From: Symbiodinium microadriaticum
Lineage: Eukaryota > Sar > Dinophyceae > Suessiales > Symbiodiniaceae
Assembly: GCA_001939145.1 (NCBI GenBank)
Contig: LSRX01000824.1
Span: 255,618-319,617, forward strand
DNA: 64,000 bases
Direction of reading: 5' to 3'
Part shown: one piece after another, positions 34,440 through 43,760 of the stretch
Numbering within the stretch: position 1 is the stretch's first letter
Layout: the number at the start of each line of letters is the position of its first letter
Notes under the pieces: model-generated
Database searches by the model: none
Told to the model about the DNA's origin: nothing
Seen by the model: only the letters and a program-made list of their open reading frames with translations
Program-made: the position numbers and the translations under genes

Positions 34440-36010
34440 CTGAACTTCTACCTCTCTACCGCCGTCCAGCTCTTCTGAAAAGCCCTGTCAACTCTCTTGT
34501 TACCAACCGCTGTGACCACTGTGACCATGATAAAATACTTCAGGTTTCCGCGAAGCCCTCAGGCCGCCAATCGACTAAGTTGTGCTGAGCTGAGAAGCAG
34601 TACCACGAGCAGGTTTTGCCCTTTCACCGTGTCTTCATGCGCAGGTAGCCATGAGGGACCGTTCGGGGCAGGATGCTGGAGGGCATGCTAGGCTGCTAGA
34701 CCCTAACCCTCACTGACCCCAAACCACGTCTGTAGTTGGGAGACCCACCTATCATTAGTTGGTTCATAGGTCGACATGACCCAGGCTACGTCTACGAGAC
34801 TAGGAAGGAGCACAGGGCCAGTCCGCAGTCCTGGCTTCTGCCACGGCAGCCGCCATGCACCTGAAGGATCTGCTCGTTTGCAAAGCAAAGTCTACCACGC
34901 ATCATATCGGTCTGTTCCAGGGTTCGGGCCCTGAGGCTTGCAGCCATCAGCCTGGCAACGAGGCACAATGCCTTCCGATGCAAGAACAGTGGGGGAATGC
35001 CTCATCAAGCCAGAATCAGGCTCGGCAGCATCCAACACCCTGAATTTTATCGGTAAGCCGACTCAGCCTTTAGATCTCTTGCCAGCAGATTCCTTGTTGA
35101 AGCAACTGCTGAGCTTTGCACTAGCATTGGATATCATGTTTCGGTTATGTTGCATTGCAGAGTCCATCAAGGCGATGCAACTGTGTCGACTGTACGACTC
35201 ATGGCTGCAGGAAGCCAGGACGCAGCTTCTTCAAGCCTTTGCTGGCAATACTTTACTATGCGTTGGGTGGGCATTCCAAAATCACGGCCACGAGTGCTGG
35301 CGCTGTCTCGTGTCCTTGCCACTCAGGGCAATGTCACGAGACACAAATAAAGGTTTCACGATGGAAAGACGAGTCAGCTGCCTCGACGGCACCAACAACC
35401 TTTGTGATGGGGTCTGTTTGCTGGGACAATAGACTCAACAAAGTTTGTTTGCTGCTGTTAACAGTCTCGCTCATGACATGTGGCTTTTTCCCGTCTTACA
35501 AGCAGCTAATCAGAACTGCGAACTTCAAGATCATAATCTCGATTCACAATCGGTTCAAGGACGTGGACAGATTGAAGGTTCAGAGGTACTTCATGTGGTT
35601 GAAGCAGCCGGCTCGTTCCCCTTATTTGGTCAGCAGCAGCATACCTCATATTAACTAAGCTGCTAAGCTGCTAATTGCGTCTCATATGCTCGGCTCGTTC
35701 AAGCGACTCATCTGCATCAATGTTGCAAGCTCAGGAGCCTAAGCCAGAGAATCAGTGACCTAAGCCTGAGAATCAGTGAAACAAACGGCATTAAAGCTCA
35801 ATCCTTCGATCTGCAATCGGGTAGTAGGGCACCTGCTCACGAAAATAATGTCATAAGAATGCTGGCTGAAGTATATAGTATGGTGTCAATATACTTTACG
35901 AGTATTGAGGATGTTGTTCCGTAGCGTGTCGAAGGAGGCATCACAAACCTCTTCTGCTGACGGCACACGTTTGATGCACTTGATACATGCGAAAACTTCA
36001 AGAAGTAATT
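34440..36010. other. Stretch with no supportable gene
   Basis: Frames of up to 167 codons exist on the plus strand at 34.9-35.7 kb but show no domain and overlap one another. The region lies between the SulP gene and the end of the DIRS-type element. Confidence 0.5.
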
Positions 36011-36162
36011 AGAAGCTCACTGGCCCTCTTTTGCACCTCCACGGCGAGTCTGTCCACTGGCTGTCACCTAAAGTTTCCCGGCATAATTATGACACTCCGG
36101 TCACCTGGGGAATGTACCATCCCAGTCATCGGGAGTCCAGGCCAAAGCCACTGTATACGAAA
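36011..36162 (-). repeat. Split direct repeat B2 (outer end)
   Basis: 152 nt, matching 36246-36397. It begins 'agaagctcactggccctctt' on the plus strand and ends at 'ctgtatacgaaa', next to the N at 36163. Confidence 0.9.
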
Positions 36163-36163
36163 N
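36163..36163. other. Ambiguous base (N)
   Basis: A single N sits just inside repeat B2, at the edge of the unique 31-nt spacer to A2. Repeats of this kind are hard to assemble, so the spacer length may be unreliable. Confidence 0.95.
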
Positions 36164-36193
36164 CCCCGAGCAGAAGCAGGGAGGGCGGGCGGG

Positions 36194-36247
36194 TGCTTCA
36201 AAGTTCTTGGGCCGGAGCAAATCCGGTAAGATCGCTTCTACTTTCAG
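36194..36247 (-). repeat. Split direct repeat A2 (internal)
   Basis: 54 nt, matching 43707-43760. It begins 'tgcttcaaagttcttgggcc' on the plus strand and ends 'ctactttcag'. It shares the two bases AG (36246-36247) with B1. Confidence 0.9.
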
Positions 36248-36397
36248 AAGCTCACTGGCCCTCTTTTGCACCTCCACGGCGAGTCTGTCCACTGGCTGTC
36301 ACCTAAAGTTTCCCGGCATAATTATGACACTCCGGTCACCTGGGGAATGTACCATCCCAGTCATCGGGAGTCCAGGCCAAAGCCACTGTATACGAAA
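36246..36397 (-). repeat. Split direct repeat B1 (internal)
   Basis: 152 nt, matching 36011-36162. It joins A2 directly with a 2-nt overlap, forming the junction expected in a circular intermediate. Confidence 0.9.
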
Positions 36398-36446
36398 AAC
36401 CCCGTCTCTCCCACCACTTCCAGGCCAGTGTAAAAACAACGAAGCG

Positions 36447-37415
36447 CTAGCTGCTCGAGGAGAAAAGCTGGTACCACGTAGCCGGCGGCACTTTCTGTCT
36501 CGTCCACTGTTCGGCCTTGGCGAAAACTTTTGGGAAAGCTCTGGCATACTCCAGGATACCTGCACGAACTTGAGGAGGCTGGCTGGGTAGGAACTGTATG
36601 GAGGACACCTCCTGGAGGTAAATTTCCATAACTTTGGGAGAAACCCATCTCCCGCGGCGTCGTACCAACTCGCTATCCTCAGTGATCTGCAGCAGGTGGG
36701 TGGCTCCCCCGGGTCTAAATGACCCGAGGTCGATTCGTCTTTGGCCGCCCGTGGGTCTTACGCCCAGGCGGTCCAAAAGCTTATCAAGCCTAGCCCTCAA
36801 AGTTTGGTTCGACCTTGGCCAAAGCTTTTCCTCCTTTCCCAAGTCACCAAAGGCCAAGCAGACTAAAGAAACCAAGTCAGCCTGCTCCAGCTTTGCCGCC
36901 TGATGGCGGGCAACTCTGAGCCGAGTCTTTGGCTCCTTTATGCTCAGCAAGACGTAGCTGTGCAGCCCAAAAACATCCTTCGGGAGGACCAAATCCTCAC
37001 GTCGCGCAGAGGTTGCCTCGCCAATCCTCAACAAGCTGCCCCAAGCTAAGGCAAAAGTCCCAGCTTGCCGGACCCAGCCCCACAGGAGGCTGCAAGTGAG
37101 CAAAGCCAGGAGCAAAGCTGCAGGCATCGGCACGTGATGCGTGTAAGGTTCAGCTGCCATCCAAGCGAAAGCCAAATCCCAGGGCCCCTGAAGCTGCCGT
37201 CTAATACTAGGACAGAGGGCCCCAATAGCGTTCACAGTCTCGCTGTAGTCACCATAGGGGCGCCCGGCTTCGTACAGGTCCCGGCCGTAGTTGGTGAGTG
37301 CCTGGCCCTCGCGGCAGGGTCGAGAGGGCTCCCGGTCGTGAGAGAACCTAGGCTCGAACCGTGCTCGGCCAGCCAAGCGTCGAACTGTCCCAGAAGGCGG
37401 GCCCTGTTCGAGCAC
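36447..37415 (-). CDS. Tyrosine recombinase of the DIRS-type element
   Basis: This is a 322-residue frame overlapping the end of the RT frame by 184 nt, again at -1. Catalytic landmarks are R130 (GSLLRIGEATSARREDL), K160 or K163 (LLSIKEPKTR), R234 in LGSFRPGGATHLL (Gly where HxxR has His), W257 (RRRGRWVSPK) and the nucleophile candidate Y266 (MEIYLQEV). Residues 1-60 may be partly non-coding overlap. It would integrate a circular cDNA through the repeat junctions. No visible break. Confidence 0.8.
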   Translation of the reverse strand: MLEQGPPSGTVRRLAGRARFEPRFSHDREPSRPCREGQALTNYGRDLYEAGRPYGDYSETVNAIGALCPSIRRQLQGPWDLAFAWMAAEPYTHHVPMPAALLLALLTCSLLWGWVRQAGTFALAWGSLLRIGEATSARREDLVLPKDVFGLHSYVLLSIKEPKTRLRVARHQAAKLEQADLVSLVCLAFGDLGKEEKLWPRSNQTLRARLDKLLDRLGVRPTGGQRRIDLGSFRPGGATHLLQITEDSELVRRRGRWVSPKVMEIYLQEVSSIQFLPSQPPQVRAGILEYARAFPKVFAKAEQWTRQKVPPATWYQLFSSSS

Positions 37416-40400
37416 GTCCGCGGCAGCACCGGTCGCCCCGAAGGCAAAGCTGAAGAGGCACGCCTCGTCAGACGCTCGGAGTCGCGCTGTCCTCGCGGGT
37501 GGAGAGGGCCCTCTCCAGGGTAGCCCAGTGTGGCGTCGAAATCCAGCCCATGATGCACAGAGTCAAGCCTGGTGGTCGGCCAGGAGGTCGCAGCAGAAGG
37601 CCTTGAGAGCCGCCAAGGTGCCACCAAGCTACGAAGAAAACCTCCTAGGGGGGTCGGGGACCTAAACCCAACTAAGAGGCAGGCGAGGCGGAGCCAGTTG
37701 GCAGAGGCGCGGGGCAGCTGTCGGAAAGTCGAAGCGAAAAGGAGCTCAGACTCTTGCAGGAGCCCACACAACGAGAGGGAGGCTGGCTCCGGCAGAGGCT
37801 TGTCGCGAGTTGGGGCATCCGAGGTGTTCAGCCTCGTGGGCCCAAACACCGAGGCTGGGTAGAGGCCCCAAGCAAGCTGAAGGGCACACGCTTGAAGCAA
37901 AGGACGTCTGAGGGTCCGGGCCGAGCTTCTGCCCTTGGCAGTGGCTCCCAAGGTGACCGAAGAGTCGACAACCTGCACGAGCCTTTTGTCCCCTCCCTCA
38001 CGACAGACCTGCCGAAGAACTGCCAGGAAGGCCTTCGTCTCAAGGACGTTTATGTGCTCTGGAGGGGAGGGCCAAGTCCAGGCTGAACCCACCTTCCACC
38101 TGCCAGCTGCGAGCTGGTCGTTCACGAGAAGGCTTTCGTAGCCTACCTTTTGCGATGCCGAAGAGTCAGCGGAAGCAAGGGCAGGCTGCACCAGGGAGGC
38201 GAGGGCCCTGACCAAAACCGGACAGTGGCCCGGAGCACGGGAGCGGAGTGGCACTGGTGAACACACCGCAAACGGCGAGTCCACAGAGTCCAGAGTGTCA
38301 AGGTCGAGGTCAGAGGCACAAAGCAGCAGGGAGCCCGAGCTGCAAGCACGCGAGCGACAGCAAGCCCGGGCCTGGCAGGAGACACCTGGCAGGCTTCGCA
38401 AGTACCCCAGCCGGGCTGAAGAGGCGACGCAGGAGGTACCAGAAAGAAGGAGCACGCTAGGCACTCTCACCCTCCAGGCAAGCCAGAACAGTGCAAGGCA
38501 GGTTGTGGCAACACGCCGGCCACGGCGAACTCGGGAGCAGGCCGAGCCGCTCTTAAACCCAAGGGCAGAGGCAGAAAGAGCCCCACTCGGGAGGAAAAGG
38601 GCGAGGAAACCAACCCTGCCTTGGGGAAGCAGGTGCATGACCCACTCAAGAACGTCGGGACAGTCAAGGCGGAAGTGCCGAGAGACCGACTCGTCTATCA
38701 CCGGCCCACAGGTGAAACCCGAAGAGCGGAGTCGTGACACCAAGTCAGGAGGGCCGGGGCCGACGAGCAGGAAATCAAACCTCTGGCCCAAAGGGCGCGA
38801 CAGCACCGGGGCAGCCCCACCATAGAAAGTACCGTGCTGTGACGCGGCAAGTGCTGGGGGTTCATCAGGAGAGGGAGGCTCGAGAGGCTCAACCCCCAAA
38901 GCAGAAAGCGAGGCACGAAGGGGGCCGTCAAGCTTTGTGTAGAAGCCCCGTGCGTCCGCAGAAAGCCAAAGTGCTTTAAGGACACAAAGGTCGGGGCGCG
39001 TGTAGGTGAAGGCGCCCTTTCTAAGTGAAGCGTCCGAGGCAAAGAGGCGCCTGTCGTAGGGCAAAGAGACACACGTGGCTAGGAGAGGGGCCAGCACAGC
39101 CAGCAGCACTAGCTCCTGCCGGGCCGCAGGGCAAAGGTGGACAAGGGAAGAGCCGCTGTCACCAGTGGTCTGGTCGACCCTTTGCTCGAAAATGCTGCCT
39201 GCAACTGCCATGGCACACCTGCGGAACATGAGCACAGAAACCCAGCCCCCAGCGAGCATGGAGGAGAGCTCTTCGCTCACACACCTGTGGGTGGCAGTCA
39301 GGAGGGAGACTAAGGACAGGGCCAGTCGCTTCTCGAGGGGGGAACCAACGGTAACGAGGCCCTCCTTGACAGCTGCAGAGCTAGAATCGCATTCAGCTCC
39401 AGCGATCGTAAAAGTGTCTGCCCCAAACACATCCTTATCATCACTGCCCTTTATCCCAGCTGCCTCATAAGCACCTTTCGCGGAATCAATCACACGGGCG
39501 GAGTCACAAGAGCGGGGGTCAGGAAGGCCGGCCGGCTCACTGCTGATGCAAAACAAGTCATCGATGACAACTCCTGACCATGGCCCCGAGGGGTGCACGG
39601 CGTGCTTGGCCAACAGCCTACCACCTTCAAAGGAGGGGAGCACCTGGGCATCCTCAAGGAAAGCGGCGTGTGCTGCCGTCGCCAGCTCCACACCAGCAGC
39701 GTCTCCCTGAAACAAGGACCTGAAACAACCATGCACAGGAGCTGCAAAGGCCAGCAGAGCAGACTTCGGGCGCAACCCGCCCAGGGCGGCACCATCGGGC
39801 AGAAAACGCCTGGAGGAGTCCAAGCCGGACTCGGCGAGGACCCACCTGTGGTAGTCGTCGTGCGCCTTGGTGCCTGCGAAGTCGCCCAAAACAAAAGAGG
39901 GCTTCACTGCGTTAGAGAAGGCCCGCTCCCGGGTCACCTGGCACTGTGTGTAAAAATCCTTTCGGTCGGTGCTGCTACCCAGCAGCTGGTGCGTAAATCG
40001 AGGTACGTGGAGCCTGGTTAGCAAGAAACCCTGTGGCAGCAGGTGAGAGACACCATCCAAACGAGCCTCGAGGCTGTTGGGGCCTCTGCGGTCGCCAATC
40101 TGGCGGAATTTCCCCGGGCTCTTGAAAGAGCCGAAGACACGAGAGCACCTGACATCCGGAAGCCCGCCTGGCCTCAGAACCAGGAGTTGCTTGGCATCCC
40201 AAACCTTCAAGAGCTTAAGGACCTCGTCGGGGTCCTCGTGTTGGAAGGAGGGCGAGGGGCCACCCGTGCCAGGGAAAGTCTCGAGAAGCACCGGGTCACG
40301 GTAAGCCAGGAGCATGCCAGGAGGGAGGTAGGGGCTGATGTCCCAGTTCGCCTCCCCGTGCAGCACAATGCCGTTGGCTTCCAGAGGGCGGTAAGGCCTC

Positions 40401-42616
40401 AAGCAGTCGGGACCACCAGGCGAGTGGGGGACGAGCGGTCTCTCTCTGACGGCTTCCTGCACGGCCCCGTCGTACGACTCAGGCCCAATGCCACGCGCCA
40501 ACAGAAAATCAGTGAGCTCACCGAAGCGCGCAGCAAGGTGAGTCCCACGCCTGCCCGCACAAAAGGGAATGGACAACCCTCGGCGGCAGCACGCCCTAAG
40601 GTAACCGCTAACCCGCTTATACACGTCAACGTGCAGAGCGTTCGGCGGCCTCCGCAACGCGTCCAGGGGCACAGGGCGAAACCCGGCATGCACAAAGTTA
40701 AGAGCCATGATGATAACATGGAGGGCTCGCGAAAAGTGCTGGCAGGATCGTCTGGTGCCTCCACGCGCACGGGCACTCCTCCCCACCGGCTGAGCAGATG
40801 GAGAAGGGATCGGATAAAGGGCGGTGGGAGCGGGAGCTACATCGCTCCGGTGGAGGTGCAAAGTCGAAGAAACGAAGTGCGAAAAGCAGGTCCCAGACTT
40901 AAGGACCAGGCGAACCAAGGAGGCCGCCCACGAAGCAAAAGTGAATTCACCATCAAAAGACAGGTTGCATGCATCGAGCCCTGCGGGGCTCACTTTGCAG
41001 GGGGAGTGCCGGCTGCAGCCCGCTTGGCCGCCCACTGTGCCGCTCTCTGCTGCTTCTTCGAAAGAGCTGTCTCGTCCTGAGTCGGGGACAGAGTGGGAGG
41101 AGCAGGTGGTAGGCCCGGTGGCCGCTTTGGTTTCCCCTTTGTCTCGGCACGGCGGCTGGCTATCAAGTCCATTTCGCGAAGGTACCCAAGGGCCGAGGTG
41201 ATCCACTTTTGGTCCGCGAGCGGGGAGAAAGGCTGAACCCCCAGGCTGGGGGCAGAGGCCGCCTCCGAGTAAAGGACCTGAGGCGGGTCCTGCTGCAGGG
41301 TCAACAACCAAGCCACTGTCGTGGCACCTTGGTCTAGGACCAGCTGGTCCAGGTAGACAGCCAGCAGGCCGACCACGTCGGCTGCACCATTCGTGTTGCC
41401 GGCCATGATCAAGTCGAAAGCTATGGCCACTTGCCACGCCACGAGCGCGAGCTCTTTCTGTTTTGCAAATCCGCCATACCGCTCGTAGTAGCGGCATAGC
41501 GAGAAAGGCTCTGTGGAGCCCACCCCCGCGGGGGCCATCCTGAGCAGAGCTCTCTCCTTCACCTTTTCGGCAAAAGTTCCTGAATGTGCCGCGAGCTCTG
41601 CCTGCAACCTCTGCCTGGTCTGTGAACCTCGGGAGGACGTTGCACTCGCACTCTGGGGGTCCAGCACCGGGTCGGAGCCCTGAGCAAGGTGCCCCACTAA
41701 GGTCAGGAGGGCCTGGCTCTGGGCCATCATGGCGGAGGTCAAGTCGGACTGTGCGGCTGCGTCGGGCAACTCTCCTGAAGTAATAGCGGCCGCCAGCCGA
41801 GCATCGAGATCCACGTCGGGAGGCTTTGCAGGGAGAGCGGCGGTCCGGGCAGGCGGCGGCGGCCCTAAGGCATGGGCCAAAGACTTGGGGACCGACTGAA
41901 AAGGCGGAAGCATGAAGGCAGGCGCGGCTTCCTTTGCGACGTGCTGTGGCTGCTCTTCTTCCTCCTCGGGCTGGGCAAGGGCCCCAAGATGTGAGGACAG
42001 AGGGGCACGACGGGCCTCCGCACCGGAAGCAGCAGGGGGCGGAAGCGGCAAGCCCGGACGCTCGGCCTGGGAAGTCTGAGGGGCCTTTTGCAGTTGTGCC
42101 AGTTGGTCGCTCAAGCGGGCGACGACCTCCGTAAGGGAGGCCTGCTGTTGCGCCAAGAGGGCGACGGTTGGCCTCTTCGCTCTCTGTCTCCTGGGCTCGC
42201 CCTGGGCAGCCTGGGGCTCGGAGGCCGCTGTTTGGTAACCTGAGGAAACACCTGCGCCTTCGGCCAAAATCCACTGGCGGGCCTGACGGAGAACATCGGA
42301 AGCCAAAGGGTATAAGCCGGGGTCCGCCTCGCTGAAGAAAGTCCCCAAGAAAGAATCCAGCTCGACCGGGGAAAGGAGGGAGGCAACGGAAGCCGGGAAG
42401 TCCACAATGGTCACTTGCAAAGGGTCGGCCGAAGGGGCAGAGATCCAGTCCCCCTCTTCGGAAAGAGCCACTGGAGGAGCTTGAAGCTGCAAGGAGGGGC
42501 CCGGCCGAGTGAGGGAGGCTTCCCCATCCGCAGACAGCTCGGCCGCACTGAAGAAGGAGCCCGGCACGCACAGCAGGAGGCCGTCGGCTCGAAGCATAAG
42601 CACGTAGCACACGCAT
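37232..42616 (-). CDS. Reverse transcriptase-RNase H polyprotein of the DIRS-type element
   Basis: The open frame has 1794 codons, but the first 540 or so (42616 to about 40990) overlap ORF2 in the -1 frame and are Arg/Gly/Pro-rich, so they are probably not protein. The real part begins near 41000. RT signs: FGSFKSPGKFRQIGDRRG (fingers), STDRKDFYTQ (motif A Asp) and SGVVIDDLFCIS (motif C DD). RNase H signs: LETKAFLAVLRQV (Glu), LVQVVDSSVTLGATAKGRSS (Asp), and LNTSDAPTR (last Asp), the layout of DIRS-type RNase H. Translation would need a -1 frameshift at the end of ORF2, or an internal start. It makes the cDNA of the element. Confidence 0.8.
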   Translation of the reverse strand: MRVLRAYASSRRPPAVRAGLLLQCGRAVCGWGSLPHSAGPLLAASSSSSGSFRRGGLDLCPFGRPFASDHCGLPGFRCLPPFPGRAGFFLGDFLQRGGPRLIPFGFRCSPSGPPVDFGRRRRCFLRLPNSGLRAPGCPGRAQETESEEANRRPLGATAGLPYGGRRPLERPTGTTAKGPSDFPGRASGLAASAPCCFRCGGPSCPSVLTSWGPCPARGGRRAATARRKGSRACLHASAFSVGPQVFGPCLRAAAACPDRRSPCKASRRGSRCSAGGRYYFRRVARRSRTVRLDLRHDGPEPGPPDLSGAPCSGLRPGAGPPECECNVLPRFTDQAEVAGRARGTFRNFCRKGEGESSAQDGPRGGGLHRAFLAMPLLRAVWRICKTERARARGVASGHSFRLDHGRQHEWCSRRGRPAGCLPGPAGPRPRCHDSGLVVDPAAGPASGPLLGGGLCPQPGGSAFLPARGPKVDHLGPWVPSRNGLDSQPPCRDKGETKAATGPTTCSSHSVPDSGRDSSFEEAAESGTVGGQAGCSRHSPCKVSPAGLDACNLSFDGEFTFASWAASLVRLVLKSGTCFSHFVSSTLHLHRSDVAPAPTALYPIPSPSAQPVGRSARARGGTRRSCQHFSRALHVIIMALNFVHAGFRPVPLDALRRPPNALHVDVYKRVSGYLRACCRRGLSIPFCAGRRGTHLAARFGELTDFLLARGIGPESYDGAVQEAVRERPLVPHSPGGPDCLRPYRPLEANGIVLHGEANWDISPYLPPGMLLAYRDPVLLETFPGTGGPSPSFQHEDPDEVLKLLKVWDAKQLLVLRPGGLPDVRCSRVFGSFKSPGKFRQIGDRRGPNSLEARLDGVSHLLPQGFLLTRLHVPRFTHQLLGSSTDRKDFYTQCQVTRERAFSNAVKPSFVLGDFAGTKAHDDYHRWVLAESGLDSSRRFLPDGAALGGLRPKSALLAFAAPVHGCFRSLFQGDAAGVELATAAHAAFLEDAQVLPSFEGGRLLAKHAVHPSGPWSGVVIDDLFCISSEPAGLPDPRSCDSARVIDSAKGAYEAAGIKGSDDKDVFGADTFTIAGAECDSSSAAVKEGLVTVGSPLEKRLALSLVSLLTATHRCVSEELSSMLAGGWVSVLMFRRCAMAVAGSIFEQRVDQTTGDSGSSLVHLCPAARQELVLLAVLAPLLATCVSLPYDRRLFASDASLRKGAFTYTRPDLCVLKALWLSADARGFYTKLDGPLRASLSALGVEPLEPPSPDEPPALAASQHGTFYGGAAPVLSRPLGQRFDFLLVGPGPPDLVSRLRSSGFTCGPVIDESVSRHFRLDCPDVLEWVMHLLPQGRVGFLALFLPSGALSASALGFKSGSACSRVRRGRRVATTCLALFWLAWRVRVPSVLLLSGTSCVASSARLGYLRSLPGVSCQARACCRSRACSSGSLLLCASDLDLDTLDSVDSPFAVCSPVPLRSRAPGHCPVLVRALASLVQPALASADSSASQKVGYESLLVNDQLAAGRWKVGSAWTWPSPPEHINVLETKAFLAVLRQVCREGGDKRLVQVVDSSVTLGATAKGRSSARTLRRPLLQACALQLAWGLYPASVFGPTRLNTSDAPTRDKPLPEPASLSLCGLLQESELLFASTFRQLPRASANWLRLACLLVGFRSPTPLGGFLRSLVAPWRLSRPSAATSWPTTRLDSVHHGLDFDATLGYPGEGPLHPRGQRDSERLTRRASSALPSGRPVLPRTCSNRARLLGQFDAWLAEHGSSLGSLTTGSPLDPAARARHSPTTAGTCTKPGAPMVTTARL

Positions 42617-42711
42617 GCTCTCTGGCCATCAGCGTCAGCCAGAGGGGGCCACAGCAACTCTAGAATCTCGACCTGGCCCCCGGTGGCTGGGGTCAATGCA
42701 GAAAAGTCCAT
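40990..42711 (-). CDS. DIRS-type element ORF2, Gag-like
   Basis: This 573-residue frame opens MDFSALTPATGGQVEILELL. A helical segment with QQQASLTEVVARLSDQLAQL (residues about 185-210) looks like a coiled coil. Pro/Ala-rich linkers follow, and then a conserved-looking helical part (SLCRYYERYGGFAKQKELAL). The C terminus is basic (SKKQQRAAQWAAKRAAAGTP). There is no zinc knuckle. Position and composition suggest Gag. The RT frame lies at -1 relative to it and stays open through nearly the whole ORF. Confidence 0.65.
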   Translation of the reverse strand: MDFSALTPATGGQVEILELLWPPLADADGQRACVCYVLMLRADGLLLCVPGSFFSAAELSADGEASLTRPGPSLQLQAPPVALSEEGDWISAPSADPLQVTIVDFPASVASLLSPVELDSFLGTFFSEADPGLYPLASDVLRQARQWILAEGAGVSSGYQTAASEPQAAQGEPRRQRAKRPTVALLAQQQASLTEVVARLSDQLAQLQKAPQTSQAERPGLPLPPPAASGAEARRAPLSSHLGALAQPEEEEEQPQHVAKEAAPAFMLPPFQSVPKSLAHALGPPPPARTAALPAKPPDVDLDARLAAAITSGELPDAAAQSDLTSAMMAQSQALLTLVGHLAQGSDPVLDPQSASATSSRGSQTRQRLQAELAAHSGTFAEKVKERALLRMAPAGVGSTEPFSLCRYYERYGGFAKQKELALVAWQVAIAFDLIMAGNTNGAADVVGLLAVYLDQLVLDQGATTVAWLLTLQQDPPQVLYSEAASAPSLGVQPFSPLADQKWITSALGYLREMDLIASRRAETKGKPKRPPGLPPAPPTLSPTQDETALSKKQQRAAQWAAKRAAAGTPPAK

Positions 42712-43397
42712 CAGCGGGGGAAAGCCACCCCGGCAGCGGCAAAGTAAGCCCTGGCCTCCGTCTCAGAGGGGAAGGCGTGGGAAACGGAGAGCCTCCTCTC
42801 CAGGATTCCTGGCACACGGCGGTACTCAGCAAAAGAGTGCAAGAGGAGGGGCTCGGTAGTCCCCCGGGTCCTGAGCACACAATAGACCCTGTTCCCCAAA
42901 GACAGCCGAGGGGAGCTGTCCACGAAATCACACTCACCACGAAGAACACGGCCTGCGCAAAGTCCAGCAGACCAGGCTCTCCTGATGCGGCCTCGGGGGC
43001 TCAGGTTGCAGGCGGCCAAACCACGGCTCGAATCCAGAATGTAGGCCGGAGGTTCCGAGGAAGGCTGGGGAGAGCCTAGGGGCACACGGCCCTGCAAGGG
43101 ATACTCTGGCACCACGGAGGAGGAAGGAAAGGGCGGGGGGACGTCGTCGGCTTCAGCAGTGTAGGGAGCGCTGGAAAGGGGGGATACCCCTCTCCCACGG
43201 GGGGCGCTAGTGGCACTGGGGGTCTCTTGCTGCAGGGAAGGGAGGTAGCCGGCCAAGGGAGTAGGCTCCGAAGGGGAAGAAACGAGGACGAAGGAGCCGG
43301 AGGAGGACCGAGGCGAAGTCTCGGAGTGCGCCTGCGAGCTACCACCCGTATCTACCACAACCTCTACACCCTCAACCCTAACCTGCACCCTCGGCAT
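42711..43397 (-). CDS. DIRS-type element ORF1, unknown function
   Basis: This 228-residue frame is Ser/Pro-rich for its first 115 residues and more ordered afterwards (NRVYCVLRTRGTTEPLLLHS, LSVSHAFPSETEARAYFAAA). Its TGA stop overlaps the ATG of ORF2 in the sequence TGATG at 42713-42709, an arrangement used for termination-reinitiation in some retroelements. No known domain is recognised. It could be an N-terminal Gag part or an accessory protein. Confidence 0.6.
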   Translation of the reverse strand: MPRVQVRVEGVEVVVDTGGSSQAHSETSPRSSSGSFVLVSSPSEPTPLAGYLPSLQQETPSATSAPRGRGVSPLSSAPYTAEADDVPPPFPSSSVVPEYPLQGRVPLGSPQPSSEPPAYILDSSRGLAACNLSPRGRIRRAWSAGLCAGRVLRGECDFVDSSPRLSLGNRVYCVLRTRGTTEPLLLHSFAEYRRVPGILERRLSVSHAFPSETEARAYFAAAGVAFPR

Positions 43398-43706
43398 GCA
43401 AGTACCCGCGCAGGCGGGCCGCGCGATGTCTCAAGGCTTCCGGCTGAAGCACGGTTTCCCTAGCCGGCTCGGCAACAAGCAGAGGAGGCCTCCACCAGAC
43501 CCAATATATATATATATGCTGCCAGGGCCACTGTAAAAATAACTCCACAGAAAAAGCCCAAAAAGAAGAGGCTCACCAGCAAAGCCAGGCCCGTTCCCTG
43601 GCAATGGGAAGGACAGGATAGTCCCCACCAGTTGCTTCGGACGCCCTCCTGTACCACGGCGAGCGATGCAGAGAGCCAAGCAGGGACCATGAAAGAACCC
43701 CAACCC

Positions 43707-43760
43707 TGCTTCAAAGTTCTTGGGCCGGAGCAAATCCGGTAAGATCGCTTCTACTTTCAG
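43707..43760 (-). repeat. Split direct repeat A1 (outer end)
   Basis: 54 nt, matching 36194-36247, at the 5' end of the element on the minus strand. The sequence beyond it ('ccgaatgaca') is unrelated to that beyond A2. Confidence 0.9.

Larger units (their letters stand above)
36011..43760 (-). mobile_element. DIRS/PAT-type retrotransposon with split direct repeats, near complete
   Basis: Read on the minus strand the element is: repeat A1 (43760-43707), ORF1 (43397-42711), ORF2 Gag-like (42711-40990), RT-RNase H (to 37232), tyrosine recombinase (37415-36447), repeat B1 (36397-36246), repeat A2 (36247-36194), a 31-nt gap with one N, and repeat B2 (36162-36011). The order A1-ORFs-B1-A2-B2 is the split-direct-repeat layout of PAT-like DIRS elements. 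The A copies (54 nt) and B copies (152 nt) appear identical by eye, and no ORF is visibly broken, so the insertion looks young. No target-site duplication is evident, as expected when a tyrosine recombinase integrates. Confidence 0.85.

Noticed and set aside
40990-42616. First 540 codons of the long RT frame as protein
   Set aside because: Arg/Gly/Pro-rich translation of a GC-rich region in the -1 phase of ORF2; RT motifs start only beyond it.
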